64,000 nucleotides of DNA from an uncultured Eubacteriales bacterium (GCA_910583765.1 CAJTYS010000006.1:1-64000); one strand, 5' to 3'. Counted from the stretch's first letter, positions 18,020-27,962 are shown. A program made the numbers and translations. The notes: generated by a model not told the origin, from the letters alone.

Positions 18020-18532
18020 ATGAATGAAAAATGTTGTTGCGGTGATCACACTATGGACCAACAGTTCACAGAACTGGCTCCGGTGCTGGACAAGTATGCC
18101 AAAGTTCCGGGAAGCTTGATCACAATTTTGCAGAAAGCCCAGGATATTTATGGCTATCTTTCCATGGATGCCATCAACTACATATCCCAGGCCACTGGTA
18201 TCAAGCCGGCTAAAATTTACGGCGTCGCCACCTTTTACTCACAGTTCAGATTAAAGCCAGTGGGCAAGTATCTGATCATGCTGTGCAAAGGAACGGCATG
18301 CCACGTAAACGGCGCGGATACCATTGAAGAATCCATTTGTGAGTATCTGGAAATCAAAGACGGCGAGACGACAAAAGACGGCGTGTTCACTCTGAACAAC
18401 GTAGCATGTCTGGGCTGCTGCTCTTTGGCTCCAGTCATGATGGTAAAAAGCGCTGATGGAGACGAGACTTACGGAAATCTGACAAAAGACTCAGTGAAAG
18501 AAGTCCTCGCGGAAATCAGAGAAAGGGCATAG
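18020..18532 (+). CDS. NuoE-like [2Fe-2S] subunit
   Basis: A 170-residue thioredoxin-fold [2Fe-2S] subunit of the NuoE/HydC family. It shows SLITILQKAQDIYGYLS, IYGVATFYSQFRLKPVGKY, the ligand motifs CKGTACH and ACLGCCSLAP, and VKEVLAEIRE at the end. Such subunits pair with a NuoF-like FMN protein in NADH-dependent bifurcating enzymes. The ATG follows TTAGGAGG. The gene ends 15 bp before the NuoF-like start. Confidence 0.93.
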   Translation: MNEKCCCGDHTMDQQFTELAPVLDKYAKVPGSLITILQKAQDIYGYLSMDAINYISQATGIKPAKIYGVATFYSQFRLKPVGKYLIMLCKGTACHVNGADTIEESICEYLEIKDGETTKDGVFTLNNVACLGCCSLAPVMMVKSADGDETYGNLTKDSVKEVLAEIRERA

Positions 18533-18547
18533 AAGGTGAAAAGTAGT

Positions 18548-20296
18548 ATGAAAGTAATAATCGGACAGGGCAGCTGCGGAGTCGCCACAGGCGCAAAAAA
18601 GACGGCTGCTGAATTTGAAAAGCTAATCGCTGAAAAAAATCTCAGCGCGGTCGTTGACTTGACAGGCTGCGTGGGCACATGCTATTTGGAGCCCATTGTT
18701 GACATATACGATGATAACGGTAACATGACGAGATACGTCAAAGTGCAGCCGGAAAACGTAGCGGAAATCGTGGAAAAACATATTGCCGGAGGAACGCCGG
18801 TGGCAGAAATGACTATTTCCGCGGAAGACGAGCAGTTCCTGGAAAAGCAGCAGAGAGTCGTTCTGCGCAACTGCGGCGTCATTAATCCGGAAAACATCGA
18901 TGAATACATAGCAGCTGATGGATATAAGGCCATTGAAAAGGTGGTCACCTCCATGACCGCTGATGAAGTGATCGAAGAAATCAAGATTTCAGGGCTTCGG
19001 GGCAGAGGCGGCGCTGGATTCCCAACTTGGTTCAAGTGGGACGCGGCAAAGAAGAGCCCTGGAAATGAAAAATATCTGGTCTGCAACGCGGACGAAGGTG
19101 ACCCAGGCGCGTTCATGGACCGCTCTGTGTTGGAAGGCGACCCTCATTCCCTGCTGGAAGGCATGATCATCGCCGGATACGCCATGGGAGCCAATGAAGG
19201 CGTGATCTATTGCCGTGCCGAATATCCGCTGGCTATCCACAGACTGGAGATTGCCATGGATCAGGCGAGGGAAAAAGGCTTTTTAGGAAAGAATCTGTTT
19301 GGCAGCGGATTTGATTTTGACATCCGCATCAAGGCAGGCGCAGGCGCGTTCGTATGTGGTGAAGAAACAGCGCTCATCGCTTCTCTGGAAGGAGAACGGG
19401 GCATGCCGCGATTAAAGCCTCCGTTCCCAGCGGCAAAGGGATACTGGCAGAAACCGACTGACATCAACAATGTAGAAACCCTGGCAAACGTGCCGTGGAT
19501 TCTTTACAACGGCGGTGCGGCTTTTGGCGCCATGGGCACGGAAAAATCCAAGGGCACAAAAGTGTTCGCTCTGGCAGGAAAGATCAAAAAGGGCGGTCTG
19601 GTGGAAGTTCCAATGGGTCTTCCTCTGAAGGATGTCATTTATGGCATTGGCGGCGGCATCAAGGATGACAAGGAATTCAAAGCCGTGCAGATGGGCGGAC
19701 CTTCCGGCGGCTGTATTCCGGCCAGCCTCATTGACACGCCAGTGGACTATGAAAACATCACCAAGACCGGTGCGATCGTTGGCTCCGGCGGCATGATCGT
19801 TATGGACGAGACGACCTGTATGGTGGACATGGCAAGATACTTCCTGGATTTCACCAGAAAAGAATCCTGCGGCAAATGCAACTACTGCCGGATCGGTACA
19901 AAGCGGATGCTGGAGATCCTGGAACGGATCACAGAAGGTAACGGCAGGGACGGCGATATCGAACTGCTGGAAGAGTTGGCTGTGAAAATCAAAGACGGCT
20001 CCCTGTGCGGACTGGGACAGACAGCGCCAAATCCGGTATTGACCACCATCAAATATTTTAGAAACGAATACGAAGATCATATTTATAAGAAAAAATGTAC
20101 GGCAAAATCCTGCAAAGCATTGATCACTTATGACATCACAGACGCTTGCAAAGGCTGTACCCTCTGCTCGAAGAAATGTCCTGTGGGCGCTATTTCCGGC
20201 GAAGTCAAAGGGAAACACGTTATTGACCAGGACAAGTGCGTGAAGTGCGGCAGATGTCTGGAAAGCTGCAAGTTCAACGCCATCACAGTAGAGTAA
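18548..20296 (+). CDS. NuoF-like NADH/FMN subunit with N- and C-terminal iron-sulfur domains
   Basis: About 582 residues. A thioredoxin-like [2Fe-2S] domain at the N-terminus (GQGSCGVATGAKK, CVGTCYLEP) precedes the NuoF core. The core has GLRGRGGAGFPTWFKW and NADEGDPGAFMDR for NADH and FMN, and the 4Fe-4S ligands CGKCNYCRIGT. The C-terminus adds a two-cluster ferredoxin domain (CKGCTLCSKKCPVGA, CVKCGRCLESCKFNA). This matches the HydB/NuoF subunit of NAD-dependent bifurcating hydrogenases. An upstream GTG at 18536 is possible, but the ATG has a better-placed ribosome site. Confidence 0.93.
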   Translation: MKVIIGQGSCGVATGAKKTAAEFEKLIAEKNLSAVVDLTGCVGTCYLEPIVDIYDDNGNMTRYVKVQPENVAEIVEKHIAGGTPVAEMTISAEDEQFLEKQQRVVLRNCGVINPENIDEYIAADGYKAIEKVVTSMTADEVIEEIKISGLRGRGGAGFPTWFKWDAAKKSPGNEKYLVCNADEGDPGAFMDRSVLEGDPHSLLEGMIIAGYAMGANEGVIYCRAEYPLAIHRLEIAMDQAREKGFLGKNLFGSGFDFDIRIKAGAGAFVCGEETALIASLEGERGMPRLKPPFPAAKGYWQKPTDINNVETLANVPWILYNGGAAFGAMGTEKSKGTKVFALAGKIKKGGLVEVPMGLPLKDVIYGIGGGIKDDKEFKAVQMGGPSGGCIPASLIDTPVDYENITKTGAIVGSGGMIVMDETTCMVDMARYFLDFTRKESCGKCNYCRIGTKRMLEILERITEGNGRDGDIELLEELAVKIKDGSLCGLGQTAPNPVLTTIKYFRNEYEDHIYKKKCTAKSCKALITYDITDACKGCTLCSKKCPVGAISGEVKGKHVIDQDKCVKCGRCLESCKFNAITVE

Positions 20297-20315
20297 GAGA
20301 GGAGGAAGGAGAACA

Positions 20316-23300
20316 ATGAATAAATTCAGATTAAATATTGACGGCAAAGAAGTCCTGGGACTTCCAGGCCAGACGATTCTGGAAGTTGCCAGAGAAAACG
20401 ATATCTTTATTCCGACTCTCTGCTTTGATGAGCGCACAAAGATATACGGTTCCTGCGGTCTGTGCATGTGCGAAGCAGAAGGCAATCCAAAGCTGCTCAA
20501 AGCCTGCGCCACAGAGATCGCTCCGAACATGGTGATTCGCACCAACACCAAGAGAGTCATTGAATCCAGAAAGACTAACCTAGAACTGCTGCTTTCCAAC
20601 CATGTGGGAGACTGCAGGCCGCCTTGCGTGCTGGCATGTCCAGCGCAGACAGACTGCCAGGGTTATGTGGGCCTGATCGCCAACGGCGAATACGGCGCGG
20701 CCCTGGAACTGGTCAAGGACAAGATCCCGCTCCCAGCTTCCCTGGGAAGAGTCTGCCCGCATCCTTGTGAAGAGGAATGCCGCAGAGGACTCATCGATGA
20801 ACCTGTGTCCATCCAGATGTTAAAGCGCTTCGCAGCGGACCAGGATCTGATGGAAGAAGAGGTGTTCCTGCCTGAATGTGAACCAGACACAGGCAAGAGC
20901 GTGGCAGTCATTGGCGGCGGTCCAATGGGACTTTCCGCGGCTTATTTCCTGAGACAAATGGGTCATCAGGTGACTATCTTTGAATCCATGCCAAAGGCTG
21001 GCGGCATGCTGCGCTACGGCATTCCGGAATACAGACTGCCAAAAGACGTGCTGGACATGGAAATCGCCATCATCGAAAAGCTGGGCGTGGAAATCATCAC
21101 CAACACCAAGGTGGGAGCAGACATTCCGTTCGACACAGTGAGAGCTGACTATGACGCAGTGCTTCTGGGCATCGGTGCCTGGGTATCCACAGGCGTTGGC
21201 TGCAAAGGCGAAGACGCAGCGGGCGTGATCGGCGGCATTGATTTCCTGAGAAAAGTCGTAAGAAACGAAAGCATCCAGCTGGGCGAAAAAGTAGCCATTG
21301 TTGGCGGCGGAAACACAGCTATGGACGCGTGCAGAACAGCAGTCAGACTGGGCGCAAAGGAAGTTTATAATATCTACAGACGGACAAAGGACGAAATGCC
21401 GGCGGATATGCTGGAGATCGAAGAAGCGGAAGAAGAAGGCGTGATCTTCAAGAACCTGACCAACCCGCTTGAGATCGTGGCAGACGAAAAGGGCCATGTG
21501 AAACAGGTCGTGCTGCAGATCATGGAACTGGGCGAACCTGACGAATCCGGCAGAAGAAGACCGATTCCAGTGGAAGGAAAGACAGAGACCATTGACATCG
21601 ACAATGTGATCCTGGCCATTGGTCAGGCGGTTGATGCCAGCATGTTTGATGTTGACAAGACGAGAAAGAACGCCATTGCTTATGATAAAGACACCTTCAT
21701 GACCAGCATGCCAGGTGTGTTTGCTGGCGGTGACTGCGGAAATGACAAGATCTCCATCGCAGTGGAAGCCATCGCTGACGCCAGAAAAGCGTCTTATGTG
21801 ATCGACTCCTACCTGAACGGCGAATCCGTAAAATACGAAAAACCATACGTGGTCACAAGAGACGATATCACGGAAAAGACTTTTGAAGATCGGGAACGCC
21901 AGTGCAGGCCGAAATATGACATTCTTTCCGCGGAAGAAAGAAAGGATAACTTCACAGAAGTGGTCACTACAGGCTTTAACGAAGAGCAGGCGGAAGAAGA
22001 GGCCAACAGATGTCTGGAATGCGGATGTCACGATTACTTTGAATGTAAGCTCATCGACCTGGCCAACCAGTATGACGTGAAACCGGACAGATTGGCAGGT
22101 GACAAAAACGCCATTGAGTTTGAAGACGACCATCCGTTCATTGTCAGAGATCCGAACAAGTGCATCCTTTGCGGCTTGTGCGTGAGAGTTTGTGACGAAG
22201 TCATGGGCATTGGCGCGCTTGGCCTGGTGCATAGAGGATTCGACACTGTTGTGAAACCGACATTGGAAAAACCGCTGGTAGAATCAGGATGCGTATCCTG
22301 CGGCCAGTGCGTCAGCGTTTGTCCGACCGGCGCACTTCAGGAACGGACCACCATGGTCAAGGAAGTTCCGCTGGACAACGATGTGACCGACACCACATGC
22401 TCCTTCTGTTCCGTAGGCTGCAGCCTGCATCTGGAAAGCTACGCAGACATGCTGATCAAAGCCAATCCGGACAAAGAAGGCCCAGTGAACAAGGGACTTG
22501 CCTGCGGCAAGGGCAAATGGGGATTTGACTGCGCTGTCCTGGAAGACAAACTGGTGGATCCACTGATCAAAGAAGGCAGCGAGTTCAGAGAAACCGATTA
22601 CCACGAAGCCTTTGTGCTGGTGGCCAAGAAATGTCAGTCCATTGCTGCGAAATACGGAAAAGACGCAGTGGCAGTGGCTATTTCCGACCGTTACACCAAT
22701 GAAGAGGCTTATGCCATGAAGAAGATGGCCAGCGTCATGGGAGCCAAGACCCTGTGCTTTAACAATAGAGCCAGCGGACTGGCGCCAGTGCTGGGATTCG
22801 ATGCTTCTCCGAACACCATTGATGAACTGCTGTCCACAGATGTGATCTTAGCTACTGGATTTGACACAGTTTCCAATCCGGTCATCCAGCTGAAGCTGAA
22901 GCAGGCCGCGGAAAACGGTGCGAAAGTCGTGCTTGTGAACCCAACAGGCTATGAACAGCACTTTGAGTTCGCGGAAAGAGTCATCTACACGGACAACGAG
23001 CTGACCTTCTTCAAGGGCCTTGCCAAAGCGCTGCTGGACGCAGGAAAAACCGCGGACTTCCCAGGCTTTGACGCATTCAAGAAGAGCTTGGAAGGCGCGG
23101 CCACTTGTGAAGACTGCAAGAGCGTGGCTGACCTTTATGCGGGAGCGAAGAAAGCCATGATCGTGTTCACTCAGAACTTCGTGACAACAGAGGCTGCGAC
23201 CATGATCGCTAATATTGCGCTGTTGTCCGGACACATCGGTGCTCCTAGAGACGGCATCCTGCAGGTGAAGTCCAAGAACAATTCCCAGGGTCTCATTGAT

Positions 23301-23816
23301 CTGGGGATTCGTGCGGGCGCAGAAGCTTTGGACGGCGTAAAAGCTCTGCTGATCTTTGGAGAAGAAACAAAGGCAGACCTTTCTGGCCTGGAATTCCTTA
23401 TGGTTTCCGATACCCACATGACAGAGACCGCGTCCAAGGCTGACGTAGTGCTTCCTGCCACAGGATTCGCCAATACAGAAGGAACTTACACCAATACAGA
23501 GCGGAGGCTCCAGCCAGTTGACAGAGCCATTGTGGAAGACGTTGATTTCGCTAACTGGGAAATTGCTGCGGAAATCGCCCATGTCTATGAAGTGGACTTT
23601 GACTGGGAAGATGAATTCGATATTTCCAAGGAAATGGACGACTTGCTTCCGAAGTACAAATACGCAGAAGTGTCTCAGGTTCTGGGCGGCGCGCTTGCTC
23701 CAACAGAAGACGCGGCCTTCGCAGTGGTAGGCGATGGAAAATTCGTGGATCCACTGCCTTGCACAGATAGCCTGATGAACGTGATCGCGGAAAGACTGCC
23801 GAAAATGGCGGAATAA
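20316..23816 (+). CDS. GltD-type NADPH flavoprotein fused to NuoG-like iron-sulfur/molybdopterin-fold subunit
   Basis: A 1166-residue fusion. Order: NuoG-type [2Fe-2S] domain (Cys36, 47, 50, 64); a GltD/NfnB-like domain with its own Cys motif (CPAQTDC), an FAD site (VIGGGPMGLSAA, about 195) and an NADPH site (IVGGGNTAMDA, about 326, with a following YRR); a two-cluster ferredoxin domain (CILCGLCVRVC about 615, CVSCGQCVSVCP about 659); then a Mo-bisMGD-type domain starting CSFCSVGC (about 694). That last domain has no Cys or Sec at the usual catalytic place and ends without the MGD-binding C-terminal domain, so it is probably structural as in NuoG. With the two genes before it, it suggests an NAD(H)/NADP(H)/ferredoxin electron-bifurcating complex. 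Confidence 0.88.
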   Translation: MNKFRLNIDGKEVLGLPGQTILEVARENDIFIPTLCFDERTKIYGSCGLCMCEAEGNPKLLKACATEIAPNMVIRTNTKRVIESRKTNLELLLSNHVGDCRPPCVLACPAQTDCQGYVGLIANGEYGAALELVKDKIPLPASLGRVCPHPCEEECRRGLIDEPVSIQMLKRFAADQDLMEEEVFLPECEPDTGKSVAVIGGGPMGLSAAYFLRQMGHQVTIFESMPKAGGMLRYGIPEYRLPKDVLDMEIAIIEKLGVEIITNTKVGADIPFDTVRADYDAVLLGIGAWVSTGVGCKGEDAAGVIGGIDFLRKVVRNESIQLGEKVAIVGGGNTAMDACRTAVRLGAKEVYNIYRRTKDEMPADMLEIEEAEEEGVIFKNLTNPLEIVADEKGHVKQVVLQIMELGEPDESGRRRPIPVEGKTETIDIDNVILAIGQAVDASMFDVDKTRKNAIAYDKDTFMTSMPGVFAGGDCGNDKISIAVEAIADARKASYVIDSYLNGESVKYEKPYVVTRDDITEKTFEDRERQCRPKYDILSAEERKDNFTEVVTTGFNEEQAEEEANRCLECGCHDYFECKLIDLANQYDVKPDRLAGDKNAIEFEDDHPFIVRDPNKCILCGLCVRVCDEVMGIGALGLVHRGFDTVVKPTLEKPLVESGCVSCGQCVSVCPTGALQERTTMVKEVPLDNDVTDTTCSFCSVGCSLHLESYADMLIKANPDKEGPVNKGLACGKGKWGFDCAVLEDKLVDPLIKEGSEFRETDYHEAFVLVAKKCQSIAAKYGKDAVAVAISDRYTNEEAYAMKKMASVMGAKTLCFNNRASGLAPVLGFDASPNTIDELLSTDVILATGFDTVSNPVIQLKLKQAAENGAKVVLVNPTGYEQHFEFAERVIYTDNELTFFKGLAKALLDAGKTADFPGFDAFKKSLEGAATCEDCKSVADLYAGAKKAMIVFTQNFVTTEAATMIANIALLSGHIGAPRDGILQVKSKNNSQGLIDLGIRAGAEALDGVKALLIFGEETKADLSGLEFLMVSDTHMTETASKADVVLPATGFANTEGTYTNTERRLQPVDRAIVEDVDFANWEIAAEIAHVYEVDFDWEDEFDISKEMDDLLPKYKYAEVSQVLGGALAPTEDAAFAVVGDGKFVDPLPCTDSLMNVIAERLPKMAE

Positions 23817-23846
23817 GCCGCAGGCGTGAAAACAAGATCCAGCATG

Positions 23847-23877
23847 AAAGCCGCTTCCCAGCTAGGGAGGCGGCTTT
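23847..23877 (+). terminator. Terminator of the NuoE/F/G-like operon
   Basis: AAAGCCGC-TTCCC and GGGA-GGCGGCTTTT form a GC-rich stem with a T tail, about 30 bp past the operon stop. Confidence 0.85.
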
Positions 23878-23958
23878 TGCCAAAGAAAAATATGGCCAAG
23901 ATCGGCCATGGATTCTGATCAAGCAAAGCTGCGAAAACAGCGGAAAGGAAGAGAACGC

Positions 23959-25650
23959 ATGGATGAAAAACAAGAACCCAAAAAAGACCTGCTGGCAGGA
24001 ATCGGGCAGGACATCAAGGACGTGGTCTACCGCTATGTGAAAGCGGAAAGCTTCACCGGCACCGCAGGAGAGCGGCAATCAGAGCGATTCCTTCTGGCCC
24101 ATTTGTCACAGATTCCCTATTTTAAAGAGCATCCCGATCATTACGGTGCCGCACCCATTCCAGGCGATCCCTTTAACCGCTCTGTCTGTTATGCCATGGT
24201 AAAGGGGGAGGGGCAGGACACAGTGGTGCTGCTCCATCACCAAGACGTGGTGGGCGTGGAAGACTTCAAGGGGCTCAGGCCGTATGCCTTTTCGCCAGAC
24301 CAGCTGGAGCAGGAACTTTTTAAAATCAAAGCTTCCCTTCCCCAGGAGGTGAGAGCGGATTTGGAAGGCGGCAGGTTCCTCTTTGGAAGAGGCACCGCGG
24401 ACATGAAAGGCGGCGGCGCGATCCAGCTTGCTCTCTTAGAACGCTACAGCAGACTAGAGCGGTTTCACGGCAACGTCCTGCTGGTGGCAGTGCCGGATGA
24501 AGAAAATCTTTCCGCGGGCATGCGGGCCGGTGTGAAGCTGCTGGCAGAGCTAAAAGAAACCCAAGGCTTGCGTTACAAGCTGATGATCAATTCAGAACCC
24601 CACGGACGCGAAGACCCTGAACAGGGCATGTTTTCCGAAGGCTCCATAGGCAAGATCATGCCCTTCGTGTATGTGAGAGGCTATCTTTCTCATATCAGTA
24701 AAAACTTTGAGGGCTTCAATCCTTTGAACCTGATGAGCGAGATTGTCAGAAACGTAGAATGGAACATGGACTTTTTTGATTCTGTAGAGCAGGAAAGCGC
24801 GCCCCTTCCCACTTGGCTGTACTTAAAAGATGGGAAGACCCACTATGATGTTTCCATGCCTCTTTCCGCGTCAGGATGTTTCAGCGTCATGACCTTGAAC
24901 CAGTCCCCTGCCTGTGTCATGGAAAAGGTAGAAGCGATCTGCAAAGCGTCCTTTGAAACGGTTTTGACAGACATGGAAGGGAAAAACAAAAACTTCGCGC
25001 AGCTGGCAGGCGCGGAGGCCAAAGAACTGCCCTGGAAGGTGAAAGTGGTGAATTTCCAGCAGCTTAAAAAAGAGGCTGAAGAAAACTGCGGAAGCCAGTT
25101 TCGCAAGGCCTACGAAGAAAAAATGGCGGAAGTGGCGCAGGCGCTGAACGAAGGAAGGCTGAACATGATCGAAGGCACCTTTGCTTTGGTGGAGTTTTTG
25201 TTTGATCAGATCCATGACCTTGCGCCTCAGGTGGTCTACGGAGCGATCCCGCCTTATTATCCAAACGTGTGCAATCTGTATATCCAGGATATGGACCCTA
25301 AGATCGCTGATTTGTCCAAAACACTGGATGAGTTCACATGGCAAACGTATGGGCAGCATTATGGAAAAGAGCATTTTTTCACCGGCATCTCGGATCTCAG
25401 CTATACCAGCATGAGGGACAGCGCAGGGACGCTAGAGAGTCTGCGGACCTTCATGCCCCTGCTGGGAGACAGTTATCAGATACCGGCTGAAGAGATCCAA
25501 AGGATTTCCATGCCCTGCATCAACATCGGGCCATGGGGCAAAGACCTGCACAAGCTGACAGAACGGGTCAATAAAGAGGATCTGTACGAGCGGACGCCGC
25601 GGATCATCAATCAGGCGATTTCCACAGTGCTAGAGGATCCGCGCGTTTGA
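23959..25650 (+). CDS. M20-family peptidase, RocB-like
   Basis: A 563-residue zinc-dependent amidohydrolase related to RocB of arginine utilisation. Zinc-site motifs are visible: LLHHQDVVG, GRGTADMKGG and VAVPDEENLSAG. RocB-type proteins are longer than ordinary M20 peptidases, as here. The start is placed at MDEKQEPKK behind GGAAAGGAAGAG, rather than at a site 17 codons upstream. The role of RocB itself is not well established; a part in peptide or amino-acid breakdown fits the neighbouring glutamine synthetase but is not shown. Confidence 0.85.
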   Translation: MDEKQEPKKDLLAGIGQDIKDVVYRYVKAESFTGTAGERQSERFLLAHLSQIPYFKEHPDHYGAAPIPGDPFNRSVCYAMVKGEGQDTVVLLHHQDVVGVEDFKGLRPYAFSPDQLEQELFKIKASLPQEVRADLEGGRFLFGRGTADMKGGGAIQLALLERYSRLERFHGNVLLVAVPDEENLSAGMRAGVKLLAELKETQGLRYKLMINSEPHGREDPEQGMFSEGSIGKIMPFVYVRGYLSHISKNFEGFNPLNLMSEIVRNVEWNMDFFDSVEQESAPLPTWLYLKDGKTHYDVSMPLSASGCFSVMTLNQSPACVMEKVEAICKASFETVLTDMEGKNKNFAQLAGAEAKELPWKVKVVNFQQLKKEAEENCGSQFRKAYEEKMAEVAQALNEGRLNMIEGTFALVEFLFDQIHDLAPQVVYGAIPPYYPNVCNLYIQDMDPKIADLSKTLDEFTWQTYGQHYGKEHFFTGISDLSYTSMRDSAGTLESLRTFMPLLGDSYQIPAEEIQRISMPCINIGPWGKDLHKLTERVNKEDLYERTPRIINQAISTVLEDPRV

Positions 25651-25800
25651 GGACACCGTATATGGCGGCTCTGGCACAGGGGAATGCGCGGAATCTTTTA
25701 ACGGACGGGCTCCATCTTGGCTCCAATCGTTTTGAGCGTGGGATTTTGCAGCGATCAAGGGAAATTTCAGCACAGAAAGTGAAAGAATGGAAATAGGTAG

Positions 25801-25830
25801 TTGACAAAGAAAATAAAAAGGGGATATACT
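25801..25830 (+). promoter_or_regulatory. Promoter of glnA
   Basis: TTGACA (25801-25806), an 18-bp spacer and TATACT (25825-25830) lie about 50 bp upstream of the glutamine synthetase start. Confidence 0.7.
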
Positions 25831-25878
25831 TTTAACATTAGAGTAATCAGTAGTAATAAAATAAAAGGAGAACCTTGC

Positions 25879-27309
25879 ATGTTTAAATCATTAGTAGAAG
25901 CAAAACGCTTTATGGAAGAAAAGCACATCCAGATGGTGGATTTCATGATGATCGACCTGAACGGCAGATGGCGGCACCTGACCATCCCCGCGGACCGGTT
26001 CACAGAAGACACCTTCAAGAGCGGCATTGGATTTGATGGGAGCAACTACGGATTCGCGCCAGTGGAAAAGAGCGATATGGTGTTCATACCAGACCTTTCC
26101 AGCGCTTATGTGGATCCGTTCATGGAGATCCCGACCCTGGCAATGATCGGAGACGTATACGTGATTGACGTTCCTGACAACAGGCCGTTTGACCAGGACC
26201 CAAGAAACGTGGCCAAGCACGCGGAGCAATACCTGGTGAAAGAAGGGATCGCTGATGAAATGCGGATCGGGCCGGAATATGAATTCCATGTGTTCGACCA
26301 TGTGAGCTTTTCCACAGCGCCAAATGATTCCAACTTTTACATTGACACGGCGCAGGCCGAATGGAACAAAGCGGACGAAGACTTTAACCTGGGCTACAAG
26401 ATGCCTCATAAAGGCGGATACCACATGGCGCCGCCCCAGGACGTGCTTTACGATTTTCGGAGCAAAGTCTGCATGCTCATGGAAGAGCAGGGTATCCGAG
26501 TAAAATATCATCACCACGAAGTGGGCGGACCAGGACAGGTGGAGATCGAAGTGGAATTCGGTTCTGTGACAGAAATGGCTGACAAGACCATGATGACCAA
26601 ATACCTGATCAAAAACGAAGCCATTGAAGAAGGAAAGACTGCGACCTTCATGCCAAAGCCTGTTTTCGATGAAGCTGGAAACGGCATGCACGTTCACATG
26701 CAGTTGTTCAAAGACGGAAAACCGCTGTTCTACGATGAAAAAGGCTATTCCCAGCTTTCAGAAACAGCGCTCCATTTCATGGGCGGCATCTTAAAGCATA
26801 TCGGAGCCCTGTGCGCGTTCACCAATCCGAGCACCAACTCCTTCAAGAGACTGGTCCCTGGATATGAGGCGCCTGTGACCATTGGATTCGCCACAGCCAA
26901 TCGCAGCTCTGTCATCCGCGTTCCGGCTTATGCCAAGGATCCGGACAAAAAGAGATTCGAGATCCGTAACCCGGACGGCACCTGCAATCCATACTACGCC
27001 TTTTCCGCGATCCTCATGGCTGGCTGCGATGGCGTGAAAAACAAGATCGACCCAGTAAAAGAAGGATACGGCCCATATGACTTCAACCTCTATTCTTTGA
27101 CTGACGAGGAAAAGAAAAAGATCAAGAGCCTGCCAAAGACATTGGACGAAGCGCTGGACGCATTGGAAGCGGACCACGATTTCCTCACTGCCGGCGGCGT
27201 GTTCCCACAACGCCTGATCGAGATTTGGCTGGAAAACAAGAGAGCGGAAACAAAGAAACATGGAATGATGCCGACTCCAACTGAGTTTGACATGTACTAT
27301 GACCTGTAA
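25879..27309 (+). CDS. glnA: Type I glutamine synthetase
   Basis: A 476-residue glutamate-ammonia ligase. Landmarks are DLNGRWRHLTIP, GFDGSNYGFAPVEKSDM, the metal-site GPEYEFHVFD, the long His-rich YHHHEVGGPGQVEIE segment, NGMHVHMQ, and NPSTNSFKRLVPGYEAP (ATP loop). The ATG at 25879 follows AAAAGGAG. It is flanked by its own promoter and a terminator at 27329, so it is monocistronic. The next gene is a MarR regulator, whose link to glnA is unknown. Confidence 0.96.
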   Translation: MFKSLVEAKRFMEEKHIQMVDFMMIDLNGRWRHLTIPADRFTEDTFKSGIGFDGSNYGFAPVEKSDMVFIPDLSSAYVDPFMEIPTLAMIGDVYVIDVPDNRPFDQDPRNVAKHAEQYLVKEGIADEMRIGPEYEFHVFDHVSFSTAPNDSNFYIDTAQAEWNKADEDFNLGYKMPHKGGYHMAPPQDVLYDFRSKVCMLMEEQGIRVKYHHHEVGGPGQVEIEVEFGSVTEMADKTMMTKYLIKNEAIEEGKTATFMPKPVFDEAGNGMHVHMQLFKDGKPLFYDEKGYSQLSETALHFMGGILKHIGALCAFTNPSTNSFKRLVPGYEAPVTIGFATANRSSVIRVPAYAKDPDKKRFEIRNPDGTCNPYYAFSAILMAGCDGVKNKIDPVKEGYGPYDFNLYSLTDEEKKKIKSLPKTLDEALDALEADHDFLTAGGVFPQRLIEIWLENKRAETKKHGMMPTPTEFDMYYDL

Positions 27310-27328
27310 AATAAAATAACGAGAATAC

Positions 27329-27377
27329 AAGCACACCAAGAAAGTTATCCTGCGGATTTCAGAAAAGGTGTGCTTTT
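27329..27377 (+). terminator. Terminator after glnA
   Basis: AAGCACACC (27329-27337) pairs with GGTGTGCTT (27367-27375), followed by TTT. Confidence 0.75.
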
Positions 27378-27415
27378 TCTATCTTTTCACATGACAGAAA
27401 AGGAGGTGCCACAAG

Positions 27416-27886
27416 GTGACTTTACTGACGCTGCCAACCATGGACAAAGGGTTTGACAAGACGAACGCGGCCATTTATAAGGCCAGAGGGATTTGCGGGA
27501 ACTGGGCGAAACGCAATCAGGTGAACTACTTGGAATTGATGGTGCTGCGTTTGCTGCGGCAGAAGGAGGCTTGCACGCAAAGGGAGATCCGCAGGGCATA
27601 TGGGCTGCCAAAGCAGACGGTCAATAATGCGGTCAGGGCCCTCTCCAGATCAGGATACCTGACTGTGTCCACGGCAAAAGGGGACAGACGACAGCGAATC
27701 CTGGAAATCACAGAGGCGGGGGCTGCTTATGCGGATGAAAAGCTGGAACTGCTGTCACAAGTGGAGGAAGCTGTGCTCAAAAGAATGGGAAGAGAGGATT
27801 TCGCGCTGATGTCTAGGCTGGTCCGAGACTACATCAGGATCATGGAAATCGAAATGAGCAGCCCAGAGCATTTTGGCGAGTATTAA
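27416..27886 (+). CDS. MarR-family transcriptional regulator
   Basis: A 156-residue winged-helix protein. The recognition region is CTQREIRRAYGLPKQTVNNAVRALSRSGYL, followed by the wing KGDRRQRILEITEAG. The start is GTG at 27416, behind AAAGGAGG. Its target and ligand are unknown; it stands alone between glnA and a MerR gene. Confidence 0.85.
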   Translation: MTLLTLPTMDKGFDKTNAAIYKARGICGNWAKRNQVNYLELMVLRLLRQKEACTQREIRRAYGLPKQTVNNAVRALSRSGYLTVSTAKGDRRQRILEITEAGAAYADEKLELLSQVEEAVLKRMGREDFALMSRLVRDYIRIMEIEMSSPEHFGEY

Positions 27887-27931
27887 CAGAGACTTTCTCA
27901 AGAAAAATTCCAAAAATTTCATGAATATGGC

Positions 27932-27962
27932 TTGACTTGGAGTTTGCTCCAGGTGGTATGAT
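27932..27962 (+). promoter_or_regulatory. MerR-type promoter with 19-bp spacer and dyad operator
   Basis: TTGACT (27932-27937) and TATGAT (27957-27962) are separated by 19 bp, the over-long spacing typical of MerR-activated promoters. The spacer contains the dyad TTGGAG-TTTG-CTCCAG. It precedes the merR gene itself, implying autoregulation of merR and the reductase downstream. Confidence 0.75.

Noticed and set aside
19412..20599. A 395-residue minus-strand ORF opposite the NuoF-like and large-subunit genes
   Set aside because: It is a shadow frame of two well-supported genes and shows no family motif.
20820..22232. A 470-residue minus-strand ORF opposite the GltD-NuoG gene
   Set aside because: It is antisense to a gene with clear cofactor motifs and has no ribosome site or recognisable domain.
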